DNA of 64,000 bases from NCBI RefSeq assembly GCF_001730315.1, contig NZ_MIKC01000006.1, forward strand, positions 38,996 to 102,995, written 5' to 3'. This stretch comes from Enterococcus ureilyticus. GTDB taxonomy: Bacteria > Bacillota > Bacilli > Lactobacillales > Enterococcaceae. Each line of letters opens with the position of its first letter. Within the stretch, counting starts at the first letter, position 1. Made by a program: the position numbers and the translations under genes. Positions 9,057 to 15,935 of this stretch are shown in pieces. The notes beneath the pieces are model-generated. The model did no database searches and had not been told where the DNA came from. It saw nothing but the letters and a program-made list of their open reading frames with translations.

Positions 9057-9172
9057 TATCTAGCTACGCGGGCTAGCTCCTTGGGGAAAAGATAAAAATA
9101 GTTTGTGGTAAAAAGCACCACAATCGATTTTTCCTATTTTCCAGTCGGAGCTGAACGTGCCCGATTCGCTTT
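9057..9172. repeat. Long palindromic intergenic repeat, copy A
   Basis: A 116-bp imperfect palindrome beginning TATCTAGCTACGCGGGC and ending GTGCCCGATTCGC. Paired parts in order are GCGGGC/GCCCG, AGCTCC/GGAGCT, GGGAAAA/TATTTTCC, AAAAAT/ATTTTT and TGTGGT/ACCACA around a short AAAAAGC loop. It shares its ends and central hairpin with copy B. It resembles the small palindromic repeats reported from E. faecalis (EFAR-type); that assignment is from memory. Confidence 0.7.
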
Positions 9173-9178
9173 TAATGT

Positions 9179-9354
9179 TATCTAGCTATGCGGGCTTAGC
9201 ACTACGCTGTGCTTCGATCTCAACAATTCCTAAGAGCTAAAGCTCTAAGGATTGAAGGTCTTCGGGAAAAAGATAAAATCTAAATGAGGCAAAAAGCACC
9301 TCAGTTAGATTTTCCTATTTTCCTGTCAGAGCTGAACGAGCCCGCTTCGCTTTT
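9179..9354. repeat. Long palindromic intergenic repeat, copy B with inserted module
   Basis: It has the same outer ends as copy A (TATCTAGCTATGCGGGC ... GAGCCCGCTTCGC) and the same inner hairpin type (TAAAATCTAA/TTAGATTTT, TGAGG/CCTCA). An extra block of about 65 bp (9200-9264) sits after the left end, itself a palindrome around AGAGCTAAAGCTCT. That block recurs alone at 11533-11599. Confidence 0.7.
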
Positions 9355-9449
9355 GCTTTGAAACACAGTGAAAAAAACGAACTGATGTTGAAAAGTACAA
9401 GGTGTAGCATAGCGGAACGTTGTTACCTGTATATAAGGAGGAATAAATC

Positions 9450-10070
9450 ATGACAGAAGTGTTTTTTGTATTATTAGAAGATTATGCAGATTGGGAAGCA
9501 GCATCGATTGCAGCAGCCCTGAATCAGCAAGAGGGGTTCACGGTTAAAACTGTTTCAAATGAAAAACAAGCGATTCATTCAATGGGCGGTTTTTCGATAT
9601 TACCAGATTATACGCTTACCGAAGCGTGTCAAAAAGAGTTTGTTGCGTTGATTTTAATTGGTGGAACGTCTTGGCGAACGGATAAAGCCAAAGAAGTCGA
9701 TGCTTTAGTAGCCAAAGCGGAACAACAAGGTGCTGTGATTGCAGCGATTTGTGATGCGACTGTCTATCTGGGAAGTCTAGGGTTACTAAATGATCACAAG
9801 CATACAAGTAACCAATTACAAGACTTACAAGATTACGCTGGCGCGCGTTATACTGGTGGGAATCACTATTTAGAAGTTCAAGCAATAAGAGCAAACAACC
9901 TGATTACAGCCAATGGGACTGGGCATTTAGAGTTTGCAAGAGAAATTTTGTTGGCACTTCAAGTAATGCCTGAAAAAGAAGTGGAACAATGGTATAACTT
10001 TTATAAGTTAGGCTACTATGAAGCAATCAAACAAGAATTAAGAAATGCAGGTGAGGATCGTGTTGGCTAA
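9450..10070 (+). CDS. DJ-1/PfpI-family protein
   Basis: Class I glutamine-amidotransferase-like fold, 206 residues. The nucleophile elbow is AAICDATVYLG with Cys near residue 107, preceded by LILIGGTSW. Related proteins act as glyoxalase-III/deglycase-like enzymes, chaperones or proteases, so the reaction is not assigned. A strong AAGGAGG precedes ATG 9450. Its last codons overlap the start of the DUF3224 gene, so the two are made together. Confidence 0.8.
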   Translation: MTEVFFVLLEDYADWEAASIAAALNQQEGFTVKTVSNEKQAIHSMGGFSILPDYTLTEACQKEFVALILIGGTSWRTDKAKEVDALVAKAEQQGAVIAAICDATVYLGSLGLLNDHKHTSNQLQDLQDYAGARYTGGNHYLEVQAIRANNLITANGTGHLEFAREILLALQVMPEKEVEQWYNFYKLGYYEAIKQELRNAGEDRVG

Positions 10071-10473
10071 AAGTACCTTTGAGCTTGTTTCATGGGAGGA
10101 AGAATTATTGGCAGATATCCCAACAGAACAACCAGTGGCGAAAGCTTCTGCTTGGTATAAAGCCTTACAAGAAATCACAGGTAGTTTCAAAGCCGATTAT
10201 TTATTGCATTACTCGCAGTACAATCAAGAAAACCCTCATCTATCAGAAGCGACCTATTTAGGGTATCTGTTCTTTGAAGGGGTGCTAAAAGGCCGCAAAG
10301 GCACGTTTGTCTTAGAAGAACGAGGGACTTTTGAAAAGGGACTTCCGCACAATGAATTAGTGATAAAAGAGAACACTGGAACGGAAGAACTTTCAGGAAT
10401 TCAAGGTACGGGCAAGTATTTTTTAGATGGAGACAACTTGGTTATTGAGATTGATTATGGGATTGAGAAGTAA
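10063..10473 (+). CDS. DUF3224 family protein
   Basis: 136 residues with the DUF3224 pattern: TFELVSWEE at the N-terminus, GYLFFEGVLKGRKGTFVLEE in the centre and GTEELSGIQGTGKY near the C-terminus, a small beta-barrel family of unknown function. I placed the start at TTG 10063 because AGGTGAGG lies 6 nt upstream inside the preceding gene and family members begin close to the first strand; GTG 10060 or ATG 10045 are alternatives. It overlaps the DJ-1 gene by 8 nt. Confidence 0.65.
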   Translation: MAKSTFELVSWEEELLADIPTEQPVAKASAWYKALQEITGSFKADYLLHYSQYNQENPHLSEATYLGYLFFEGVLKGRKGTFVLEERGTFEKGLPHNELVIKENTGTEELSGIQGTGKYFLDGDNLVIEIDYGIEK

Positions 10474-10631
10474 GGTGTTTATTAGTAGCGGAACAATCCA
10501 AAATGTATGTAAATATATTACGATAATCAGTAAAATGATAAGTGGACAGGTTGTTTATCGTGATAGGACAAGATAATAACAATTTTTATCACAGTGATTT
10601 TGCATAGGAAAACTGTTTGTCAGTAATAGTA

Positions 10632-10677
10632 GCGAAAGGCTTAGAAAATAGTATTCATTTCTAGGTCTTTCGCTTTT
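10632..10677 (+). terminator. Terminator hairpin in 10.5-10.7 kb
   Basis: GCGAAAG with CTTTCGC, extended by TAGAAA/TTTCTA, followed by TTTT. It lies 160 nt after the DUF3224 gene; the sequence between shows no gene. Confidence 0.6.
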
Positions 10678-10745
10678 ATACGAAAACTACTTGAAAACAA
10701 GCGCCTATTAAAATTTTTAATGAATTGTTTCGTGAGAAAGACGTT

Positions 10746-10884
10746 CTATTTTGGAATAAATGAAATAATCCCTTCTTTATTTTTGTAGTAGTAGAATTCT
10801 TGATTTTCTTTTATAGCTAATTTTTTTTGGAAAGATAATAACAATTCTCTCTCCTTGTTTTGTTGCTTTTAGTAAATCCAACAT
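10746..10884 (-). pseudogene. Frameshifted antitoxin-like gene (MazE/AbrB-type remnant)
   Basis: Reading the minus strand from ATG 10884 (GGGAGG 5 nt upstream) gives MLDLLKATKQGERIVIIFPKK and then nonsense ending at 10777. Removing one A from the run of eight A (10821-10828) joins it to LAIKENQEFYYYKNKEGIIS and FIPK before a stop at 10746. The joined product aligns with the intact antitoxin at 13.1 kb (GSSVVVTLP ... NKEYVVVYSEDGTITLIPK), but the acidic C-terminal tail that would bind a toxin is lost, and no toxin gene follows. Either a dead copy or, less likely, a slippage-switched gene. Confidence 0.5.
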
Positions 10885-10982
10885 AATCCCTCCCATTTTT
10901 AATGTGACTTAAAATAGTCCAATCATATTTTTGTTCCTGACACTATCTAAATACGCAAAAGATCATTCCTTTCATTTTTTAA

Positions 10983-11255
10983 TCAACTATTTTGATTTTG
11001 TGTAATAATAGCCAATTGTTTTTGCGACTCTGCTATCAATAATTCAAATTCTTTATTAAACGTCTCAAACAATTTGGCACTAGCGTAATACTGTTTTACG
11101 ACCTGTTTTTTGTTGATTGGTGTCGTTGGATTGGTAAAATACTTTTCCAAAACTTCCAAGGGTTCTTTCCAAGATTCTAAACGTTCCAGTGAATCTCGAA
11201 GATATAGAATCTCTTGATACGGGACCGTTTTAATGCAGATGACGGAATTATTCAT
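10983..11255 (-). CDS. Hypothetical 90-residue protein
   Basis: Starts at ATG 11255 with AAGGAGA 6 nt upstream, so it is probably translated. Predicted mostly helical, charged and without membrane segments or cysteines apart from one near the N-terminus; it ends in a Gln-rich stretch. No family recognised. It sits alone between the broken antitoxin and the RNA candidates, in a patch of accessory sequence. Confidence 0.55.
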   Translation of the reverse strand: MNNSVICIKTVPYQEILYLRDSLERLESWKEPLEVLEKYFTNPTTPINKKQVVKQYYASAKLFETFNKEFELLIAESQKQLAIITQNQNS

Positions 11256-11383
11256 GATAGTTCTCCTTTTCTTATTGGGATGTAGAACAAAAGAAAAAAT
11301 GAAAGCTGTCCGTCTCTATCGTTGAATTAGGCCAGTATGTAGGGAACTTCTTTGTGTAACCAGAGAAAAATTCAAAAAGTGTC

Positions 11384-11525
11384 TAGAAATTCTTACAAGA
11401 ATTAGGTACAATAAAGAAGCTAGTGCTTCGGTACTGGTAAATGGGCAACTTGGATAGAGAGGTACTGCTTTCTATTCAGGGCTTCATTGAACGGTTGGCG
11501 CCGAACAATGGAGTGCCTTTTTTGC
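11384..11525 (+). ncRNA. Candidate structured RNA, copy 1
   Basis: A promoter-like pair TAGAAA (11384-11389), 17-nt spacer, TACAAT (11407-11412) precedes a stretch without coding potential: a hairpin AGTGC-TTCG-GTACT, then TACTGCT, then a large stem GGCTTCATTG/CAATGGAGTGCC capped by GGTTGGCGCCG and followed by seven T. The core is homologous to the element at 11779-11900, with different but still pairing stem bases. No known RNA family is recognised. Confidence 0.5.
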
Positions 11526-11532
11526 TTTGAAT

Positions 11533-11599
11533 CACTACGCTGTCGCTTCGATCGCATCAATTTCTAAGAGCTAAAGCTTTAAGAATTGAAGGACTGCGA
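11533..11599. repeat. Solo copy of the palindromic module
   Basis: About 67 bp beginning CACTACGCTGT and centred on CTAAGAGCTAAAGCT, matching the block inserted in repeat B at 9200-9264. The flank further on (GATGAAAAGTACAACGTG, then GAACGTTGTT) also matches the flank of repeat B near 9385-9432. Confidence 0.6.
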
Positions 11600-11703
11600 C
11601 TGGCTATAAGACATAGCGGATGATGAAAAGTACAACGTGAATAAAATGAACGTTGTTCCCCTGAAAGTTCTTCTTCGTCTCAAATTTTCTAGGATAGAAA
11701 TAA

Positions 11704-11735
11704 AAAAAGACGATCCACAGGTGACCTGTAATCGT
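11704..11735 (-). terminator. Minus-strand terminator
   Basis: On the minus strand AGACGAT...ATCGTCT encloses ACAGG/CCTGT and ends in seven T. What transcript it would end is unclear: the minus strand upstream (11740-12000) holds no convincing gene. Confidence 0.5.
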
Positions 11736-11760
11736 CTACAAATAGGCAAGATAAAGAAAC

Positions 11761-11900
11761 TATAAAATGTGTCGTCACTATAGAAGTGTACAACAAAAAT
11801 AGATCCATCCTTACGCTATTGGCAAAGTTGTTTTACAGATACTGCTGTTTAAACAAGGCTTCTGGTTTGGTTGGCGCCAGACCACGAAGAGCCAATTTAT
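11761..11900 (+). ncRNA. Candidate structured RNA, copy 2
   Basis: Homologue of copy 1: GGCAAAGTTG, then ATACTGCTGTTT, then the stem GGCTTCTGGT ... ACCACGAAGAGCC with the same cap GGTTGGCGCC, then an A/T-rich tail. A possible -10 (TATAAA) lies at 11761-11766. Stem bases differ from copy 1 on both sides while pairing is kept, which argues for a conserved RNA structure rather than a DNA repeat. An 82-codon frame over this stretch has no support. Confidence 0.45.
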
Positions 11901-12230
11901 TTATTTTTAATGTTAGTTATTTCTATCCTATGCGTTTTATTATACAGAAAGAGTGGCTTGTTCACAACGAATTTTTTTGTGGGAAGGGATTAAATAACAG
12001 GGAAATTAGGTTCCTTATATATAAGGAAAAATAACAAATTGTTTTTGAGTTGGCTGACTATTTCTGCTGAGTGTAAATTAGAGTAAATGATCAAATCAGT
12101 CCAAAAAATAGGACAAGTTTGACAAAATCAGAATTATTTATAAGGAAAAATTAGCGAAGTATAAAAAGTTTGATAAGCTGAAAATGGTCGCTTTCACTTT
12201 TGCGATGGCGATACGTATCGCAGAAAGGAG

Positions 12231-12253
12231 GTGCATGACCATTCTTCTGTTAT
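12231..12253 (+). repeat. par direct repeat DRa over the toxin start
   Basis: GTGCATGACCATTCTTCTG and following bases match 12391-12413 at 21 of 23 positions. In par loci such repeats give the toxin mRNA and the convergent antisense RNA their complementary contact region at the toxin start codon. Confidence 0.8.
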
Positions 12254-12333
12254 TTACAACGATCATTGGTCCGATTATTGTCGGAGTGGTCTTAGGGATA
12301 TTCAAACATTGGCTTGATAATCGAAAAGGCTAG
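12235..12333 (+). CDS. Fst-like type I toxin peptide
   Basis: A 32-residue peptide of the Fst/Ldr type: short N-terminus, one membrane helix containing GPIIVGVVLGIF, then a charged tail HWLDNRKG, as in par toxins of enterococcal plasmids and chromosomes. These peptides insert in the membrane and disturb nucleoid and division when overexpressed. AAAGGAGG lies 4 nt before ATG 12235, and a 5' hairpin TGCGAT...ATCGCA (12201-12222) abuts it and could limit ribosome access. The gene is framed by the complete par signature described in the next entries. Too short for ordinary gene callers. Confidence 0.85.
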   Translation: MTILLLFTTIIGPIIVGVVLGIFKHWLDNRKG

Positions 12334-12334
12334 A

Positions 12335-12412
12335 AAGCGACTAGAAGCCAAAATAAACCCCATCACTTTCGGAGAGTGATGGGGTTTTTGGTGTATGACC
12401 ATTCTTCTTTTA
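12335..12412 (-). ncRNA. par antisense RNA (RNA II-like antitoxin)
   Basis: On the minus strand TTGACT (12443-12448), a 17-nt spacer and TATCTT (12420-12425) form a good promoter. The predicted RNA runs through the second direct repeat (12391-12413) into the shared terminator, about 65-75 nt, the size of known par antitoxins. It would base-pair with the toxin mRNA at the start codon and terminator stem. The rest of 12414-12646 shows no gene. Confidence 0.7.
12355..12389. terminator. Shared bidirectional terminator of the par locus
   Basis: AAACCCCATCACT pairs perfectly (13 bp) with AGTGATGGGGTTT and is followed by T residues on the plus strand. Both the toxin RNA and the antisense RNA would end here, giving their first (loop) contact. 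Confidence 0.85.
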
Positions 12413-12419
12413 TACGTAT

Positions 12420-12448
12420 AAGATACATGAAAAAAATTGGATAGTCAA
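12420..12448 (-). promoter_or_regulatory. Promoter of the par antisense RNA
   Basis: TTGACT, 17 nt, TATCTT on the minus strand. It is stronger than anything I can find for the toxin mRNA, where TTGACA at 12119 has only a 14-nt gap to TATAAG; this fits an antitoxin RNA made in excess. Confidence 0.65.
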
Positions 12449-12646
12449 GTTTTTCTTGCTTTAATACTAGGAAATTTATCTGTAAAAGTACGTCTAAAGA
12501 ATTATTAAAAATTAAAATAGTAGAGATGACGTCATCTCTACTAAACACTTTTACAAATTTTAGAAAACAAACATAAATACATTTAAATCCACACATAAAA
12601 TACTGTGACATAATCGTGAATACTAAATTATATAAGGCTTCCCCAT

Positions 12647-12988
12647 TTAAAAAATATATTCAATTACTTGATCTATCTTAGATATATCTTTAACGGGTAA
12701 TCGATCAGCAAACTCAATTTTTCTTGAAACAAAATCCAATGATTTTAGTTGAGAGATAATTACCTGTCCTTGTATTTCAATTTCTTCAGGAAGAGTATAC
12801 CTAGTAGGCATCTCTTTTTTAGTTGTAGTAATTGGGCATACCACAGCAAATTTTGTTTTCCTGTTAAAGTCATAGCGAGAAACAACAAGACCAGGTCTGC
12901 GTTTTTGAATTTCTTTGCCAGTTGAAGGGTCAAAGTTAATCCAAATGATATCACCTTTTTTAGGGATATAAGGCTTATTTTTAGGCAT
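12647..12988 (-). CDS. MazF/PemK-family mRNA interferase toxin
   Basis: 113 residues with the PemK/MazF core: PKKGDIIWINFDPSTGKEIQKRRPGLVVS at the N-terminus (catalytic Arg in KRRPGLV, about residue 30), then VCPITTTKK (about 50-58) and QVIISQLKSLDF (about 73-84, holding the conserved Ser-Leu-x-Asp pattern). It cleaves mRNA at short sequences when released from its antitoxin. Its ATG overlaps the antitoxin stop by one base, so the pair is coupled. A length of 113 and all core motifs suggest it is functional. Confidence 0.9.
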   Translation of the reverse strand: MPKNKPYIPKKGDIIWINFDPSTGKEIQKRRPGLVVSRYDFNRKTKFAVVCPITTTKKEMPTRYTLPEEIEIQGQVIISQLKSLDFVSRKIEFADRLPVKDISKIDQVIEYIF

Positions 12989-13218
12989 TAAAATAATTCT
13001 CTCCCTTCAGGTGTTAGTTCAGACCATTCGTCTGTTTCATAAAACTCTCCTTCAGTTCCACCAGAAAATGGGTCATCAATTTTTGGTATTAAAGTAATTG
13101 TGCCATCTTCTGAATAGACAACAACATATTCTTTATTAGATTCAGGTTTTTCTCCATTGCTAGCTGGTAATGTTACTACAACAGAACTACCTTGTAATCT
13201 TGATTTTGTAAACAACAT
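12988..13218 (-). CDS. MazE/PemI-family antitoxin
   Basis: 76 residues: an N-terminal AbrB-type DNA-binding fold (KSRLQGSSVVVTLP ... NKEYVVVYSEDGTITLIPK) and an acidic C-terminal arm (EGEFYETDEWSELTPEGRELF region) that would wrap the toxin. I chose ATG 13218 because AGAGGTGAT lies 6 nt upstream; an upstream in-frame ATG at 13239 lacks a site. It diverges from cas3 with 242 bp between. Such antitoxins repress their own promoter. Confidence 0.85.
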   Translation of the reverse strand: MLFTKSRLQGSSVVVTLPASNGEKPESNKEYVVVYSEDGTITLIPKIDDPFSGGTEGEFYETDEWSELTPEGRELF

Positions 13219-13374
13219 GAATATCACCTCTTGATTCATATTCTACTACGATATATTAAGTGTTGTAAAGAATTCCGAGTGATATGTAATGTTATTTTTT
13301 ATTGTACAGTATTTATTTTTATAAATTTATATTAACAAAAATAAATACGAATTTGTTTTTTTAGAAATTAATCC

Positions 13375-13398
13375 AACTATTTAAAATTTTAGATAGTT
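13375..13398. promoter_or_regulatory. 24-bp palindromic operator candidate at the cas promoter
   Basis: AACTATTTAAAA is followed directly by TTTTAGATAGTT: the two halves match as reverse complements at 11 of 12 positions. The right end covers the -35 position of the promoter whose -10 is TATAAT at 13416-13421, 40 nt before the cas3 start. A dimeric repressor bound here would block the cas operon. Confidence 0.55.
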
Positions 13399-13421
13399 CT
13401 TTTTTTTATAAATGATATAAT
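13393..13421 (+). promoter_or_regulatory. Promoter of the cas operon
   Basis: -10 TATAAT at 13416-13421 with a weak -35 (ATAGTT, 13393-13398) at 17 nt. The weak -35 lies within the palindrome described above. Confidence 0.55.
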
Positions 13422-13460
13422 GTATTTAAGACATTTAGAAACTAATTAAGGAGAATAAGT

Positions 13461-15890
13461 ATGTATATAGCCCATGTGAGAAAGTCGGATGGAGAAGATC
13501 AGCTTTTAAAGGATCATCTAGCAGAATGCGCCGAACTAAGCGCTGATTGGGGCGGAAAAATAGGACTGAGAAAAACTAGCTATTTAGCTGGTTTACTTCA
13601 TGATCTAGGGAAGTATTCAAATGAATTCCAAGAGTATTTAAAAAAAGCTGTTGCTGATCCAAAAAGTGTGACACGTGGCAGTGTTGATCATTCAACAGCT
13701 GGCGGTAAGCTTCTTTTTGATTATTGCCACAGAAATAGTCGTGATCCATTTTCATATATACTTGCTGAATTGGTAGGCAATGCAATTATTTCCCATCATA
13801 GTAGCCGAGGTCTGCAAGACTTTTTTACCCCAGAAGGGGAAGCGACTTCAGATTATCTCAGACGAGTAGATGAAATTGAGGTTGTTGAGTATGAACTAAT
13901 CAAAGGTCGTTTTTTCCAAGAAGTAATGTCAGAAGAACAGTTTCAGAAATTACTGTTGGAAGCAACAAAAGAATTGAAAGGGTTTTATCAAGCTGAGGGA
14001 AAGAGCCGAGTCAAACAAAATGATACCTTTTTCCTTTTGAAATTCATTTATAGTTGCCTTCTGGATGCGGACCGAACGAATACGATGTTATTTGAAGAAA
14101 ATAAAACATTTAAACAACATGAAAATGACATATTACTTCAATCCTATAGCCAAAGCTTAGAAGAATATATTTCAACATTTACTGCTGACACGCCAATCAA
14201 TCAACTTCGTAGTCAAATGTCGGAACAGTGCAAAGCGTTCTCTGAAAGAAAAACAGGGATTTACACCCTTTCGATTCCAACGGGAGGCGGAAAGACGTTA
14301 GCTAGTTTACGTTTTGCGTTGAATCACGCTATCAAATATGGAAAAGAACGCATTATTTATGTCGTGCCCTTCACAACCATTATAGAGCAAAATGCTGCAA
14401 CCGTTCGAGAAATTTTAAAAGACGAGATAAATATATTAGAACATCATTCTAACGTTTTTACGGATCAGGAAGAAACGAAAGAAAGACAAACAGAGGAGTC
14501 AGAAGCAGAAAAAGAAGCGTTAGAGCAGAAACAAGCATTAATGAAAGATAACTGGGAAAGTCCAGTAATCTTTACCACAATGGTGCAGTTTCTAAATACG
14601 ATATACAGTCGAGGAACCCGAAATCCACGTCGTTTTCATAATTTAACAAATGCAGTGATTATTTTTGATGAAGCACAAGGTGTTCCAACAAACTGCACTC
14701 ATTTATTCAATGAAAGCTTGAACTTCTTAAAAAATTATGGCACAACGACAAGTGTTTTATGTACAGCAACTCAGCCATCTTTGGAAAATGTCGGTAGAGC
14801 ATTAGCCAAAGAATCCGATGGCGAAATGGTCTCTAACTTATCAGAAGTAGAATCAAAGTTTAAACGAGTAGAGGTTGTTGATCGGACAACGGATGAACCA
14901 TGGACGCTTGAAGAGCTAGCAGAGTTTAGCCAAGAAATTTTAGCTGAAAAAGAAAACGTGTTGATTATTTTAAATACAAAAAAAGCTGTTCGAAGTCTCT
15001 ATCAATATTTGGGGAATACGCAATTAGAGAATATTGAATTGTATCATTTGAGCACCTCAATGTGTGCCAAGCATCGAAAAAATTTATTGAATGAATTACG
15101 TGAAAAGCTAAAAGATGGCGATACAAAACTCATCTGTATCACAACCCAATTAATTGAAGCTGGTGTGGATATCAGTTTCCAATCCGTTATTCGTTCAGTA
15201 GCAGGTTTAGATTCAATTGCTCAAGCGGCAGGACGTTGTAATCGACATGGTGAAACCAATCCACAACCAGTTTACCTAATCAATCTTTCAGCAGACCATG
15301 AAAATCTGACTCATTTACCAGAAATTAAACAAGGTCAAGAAATTACACTAGAGATTCTGAAAGAAAAAAGTGAAGTTGTTCAAGAGGAACTACTCTCTCA
15401 TACAGTTCAAAAACGATACTTTGATCAATATTACTCTTGTTTTAAGAATGAACTAAATTATCCAGTAAAAAAGACATCCCTCAATCTATTTAGTCTATTA
15501 GGTGAAGGCGCTAATGCTCTAGAGCACTACAAACGAACACATGGCTCTGCTCCTCTATTGGCTTTTAGAAGTAGTCCTAAAACAGTAGGGAAATACTTTC
15601 AGGTCATTGATAGTCCAACAACATCAGTACTTGTTCCGTATGAAAAAGGCAATGATCTGATTGCTGATTTAAACGGAGAGCTGAGGCCAGAAGAGTATGC
15701 TCCTACTTTAAAAAAAGCGCAACAATATATGGTCAATGTGTTTCAGCACGAACTGATGGAACTTCAAAAAGCGGGCAGTATTTATCCGCTGCTGAATGGA
15801 GATATTTTAGCCCTTACAAGTAATGCATACGATTTGAAATTTGGTATCGATTTAGAAGCAGAGGCTGCGAGCGGTTATTTAGAATTTTAG
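13461..15890 (+). CDS. cas3: Type I-C CRISPR helicase-nuclease Cas3
   Basis: Degrades target DNA after recruitment by Cascade. 809 residues in the order HD nuclease then SF2 helicase: metal-binding LLHDLGKYSNEF (His/Asp at 47-48), DHSTAGG near 80, and HH near 112; Walker A PTGGGKT near 273-280, DEAQ box near 403, and motif VI QAAGRCNRHG near 588. All key residues are present. AAGGAG precedes ATG 13461. First gene of the operon; 45 nt separate it from cas5c. Confidence 0.96.
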   Translation: MYIAHVRKSDGEDQLLKDHLAECAELSADWGGKIGLRKTSYLAGLLHDLGKYSNEFQEYLKKAVADPKSVTRGSVDHSTAGGKLLFDYCHRNSRDPFSYILAELVGNAIISHHSSRGLQDFFTPEGEATSDYLRRVDEIEVVEYELIKGRFFQEVMSEEQFQKLLLEATKELKGFYQAEGKSRVKQNDTFFLLKFIYSCLLDADRTNTMLFEENKTFKQHENDILLQSYSQSLEEYISTFTADTPINQLRSQMSEQCKAFSERKTGIYTLSIPTGGGKTLASLRFALNHAIKYGKERIIYVVPFTTIIEQNAATVREILKDEINILEHHSNVFTDQEETKERQTEESEAEKEALEQKQALMKDNWESPVIFTTMVQFLNTIYSRGTRNPRRFHNLTNAVIIFDEAQGVPTNCTHLFNESLNFLKNYGTTTSVLCTATQPSLENVGRALAKESDGEMVSNLSEVESKFKRVEVVDRTTDEPWTLEELAEFSQEILAEKENVLIILNTKKAVRSLYQYLGNTQLENIELYHLSTSMCAKHRKNLLNELREKLKDGDTKLICITTQLIEAGVDISFQSVIRSVAGLDSIAQAAGRCNRHGETNPQPVYLINLSADHENLTHLPEIKQGQEITLEILKEKSEVVQEELLSHTVQKRYFDQYYSCFKNELNYPVKKTSLNLFSLLGEGANALEHYKRTHGSAPLLAFRSSPKTVGKYFQVIDSPTTSVLVPYEKGNDLIADLNGELRPEEYAPTLKKAQQYMVNVFQHELMELQKAGSIYPLLNGDILALTSNAYDLKFGIDLEAEAASGYLEF

Positions 15891-15935
15891 TATTATCTAG
15901 CTGCATGGTCTCATTCAAATAAGGAGGAAGCATCA

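Noticed and set aside
9057..9081. Relic CRISPR repeat (shares TCTAGCT with the array repeat)
   Set aside because: The rest of the sequence belongs to the long palindrome, with different length and no spacer periodicity.
11786..12034. Open frame of 82 codons
   Set aside because: It lies over the second structured RNA, has no ribosome binding site and an unlikely composition.
10474..13460. Prophage or integrative element
   Set aside because: No integrase, recombinase, structural or replication gene is present; the patch is better explained by toxin-antitoxin turnover and small repeats.
13219..13460. CreTA-like crRNA-guarded toxin module
   Set aside because: No sequence resembling the CRISPR repeat (TCTAGCTCTGTATAGAGC) is found between mazE and cas3, and the adjacent toxin is a full MazF.
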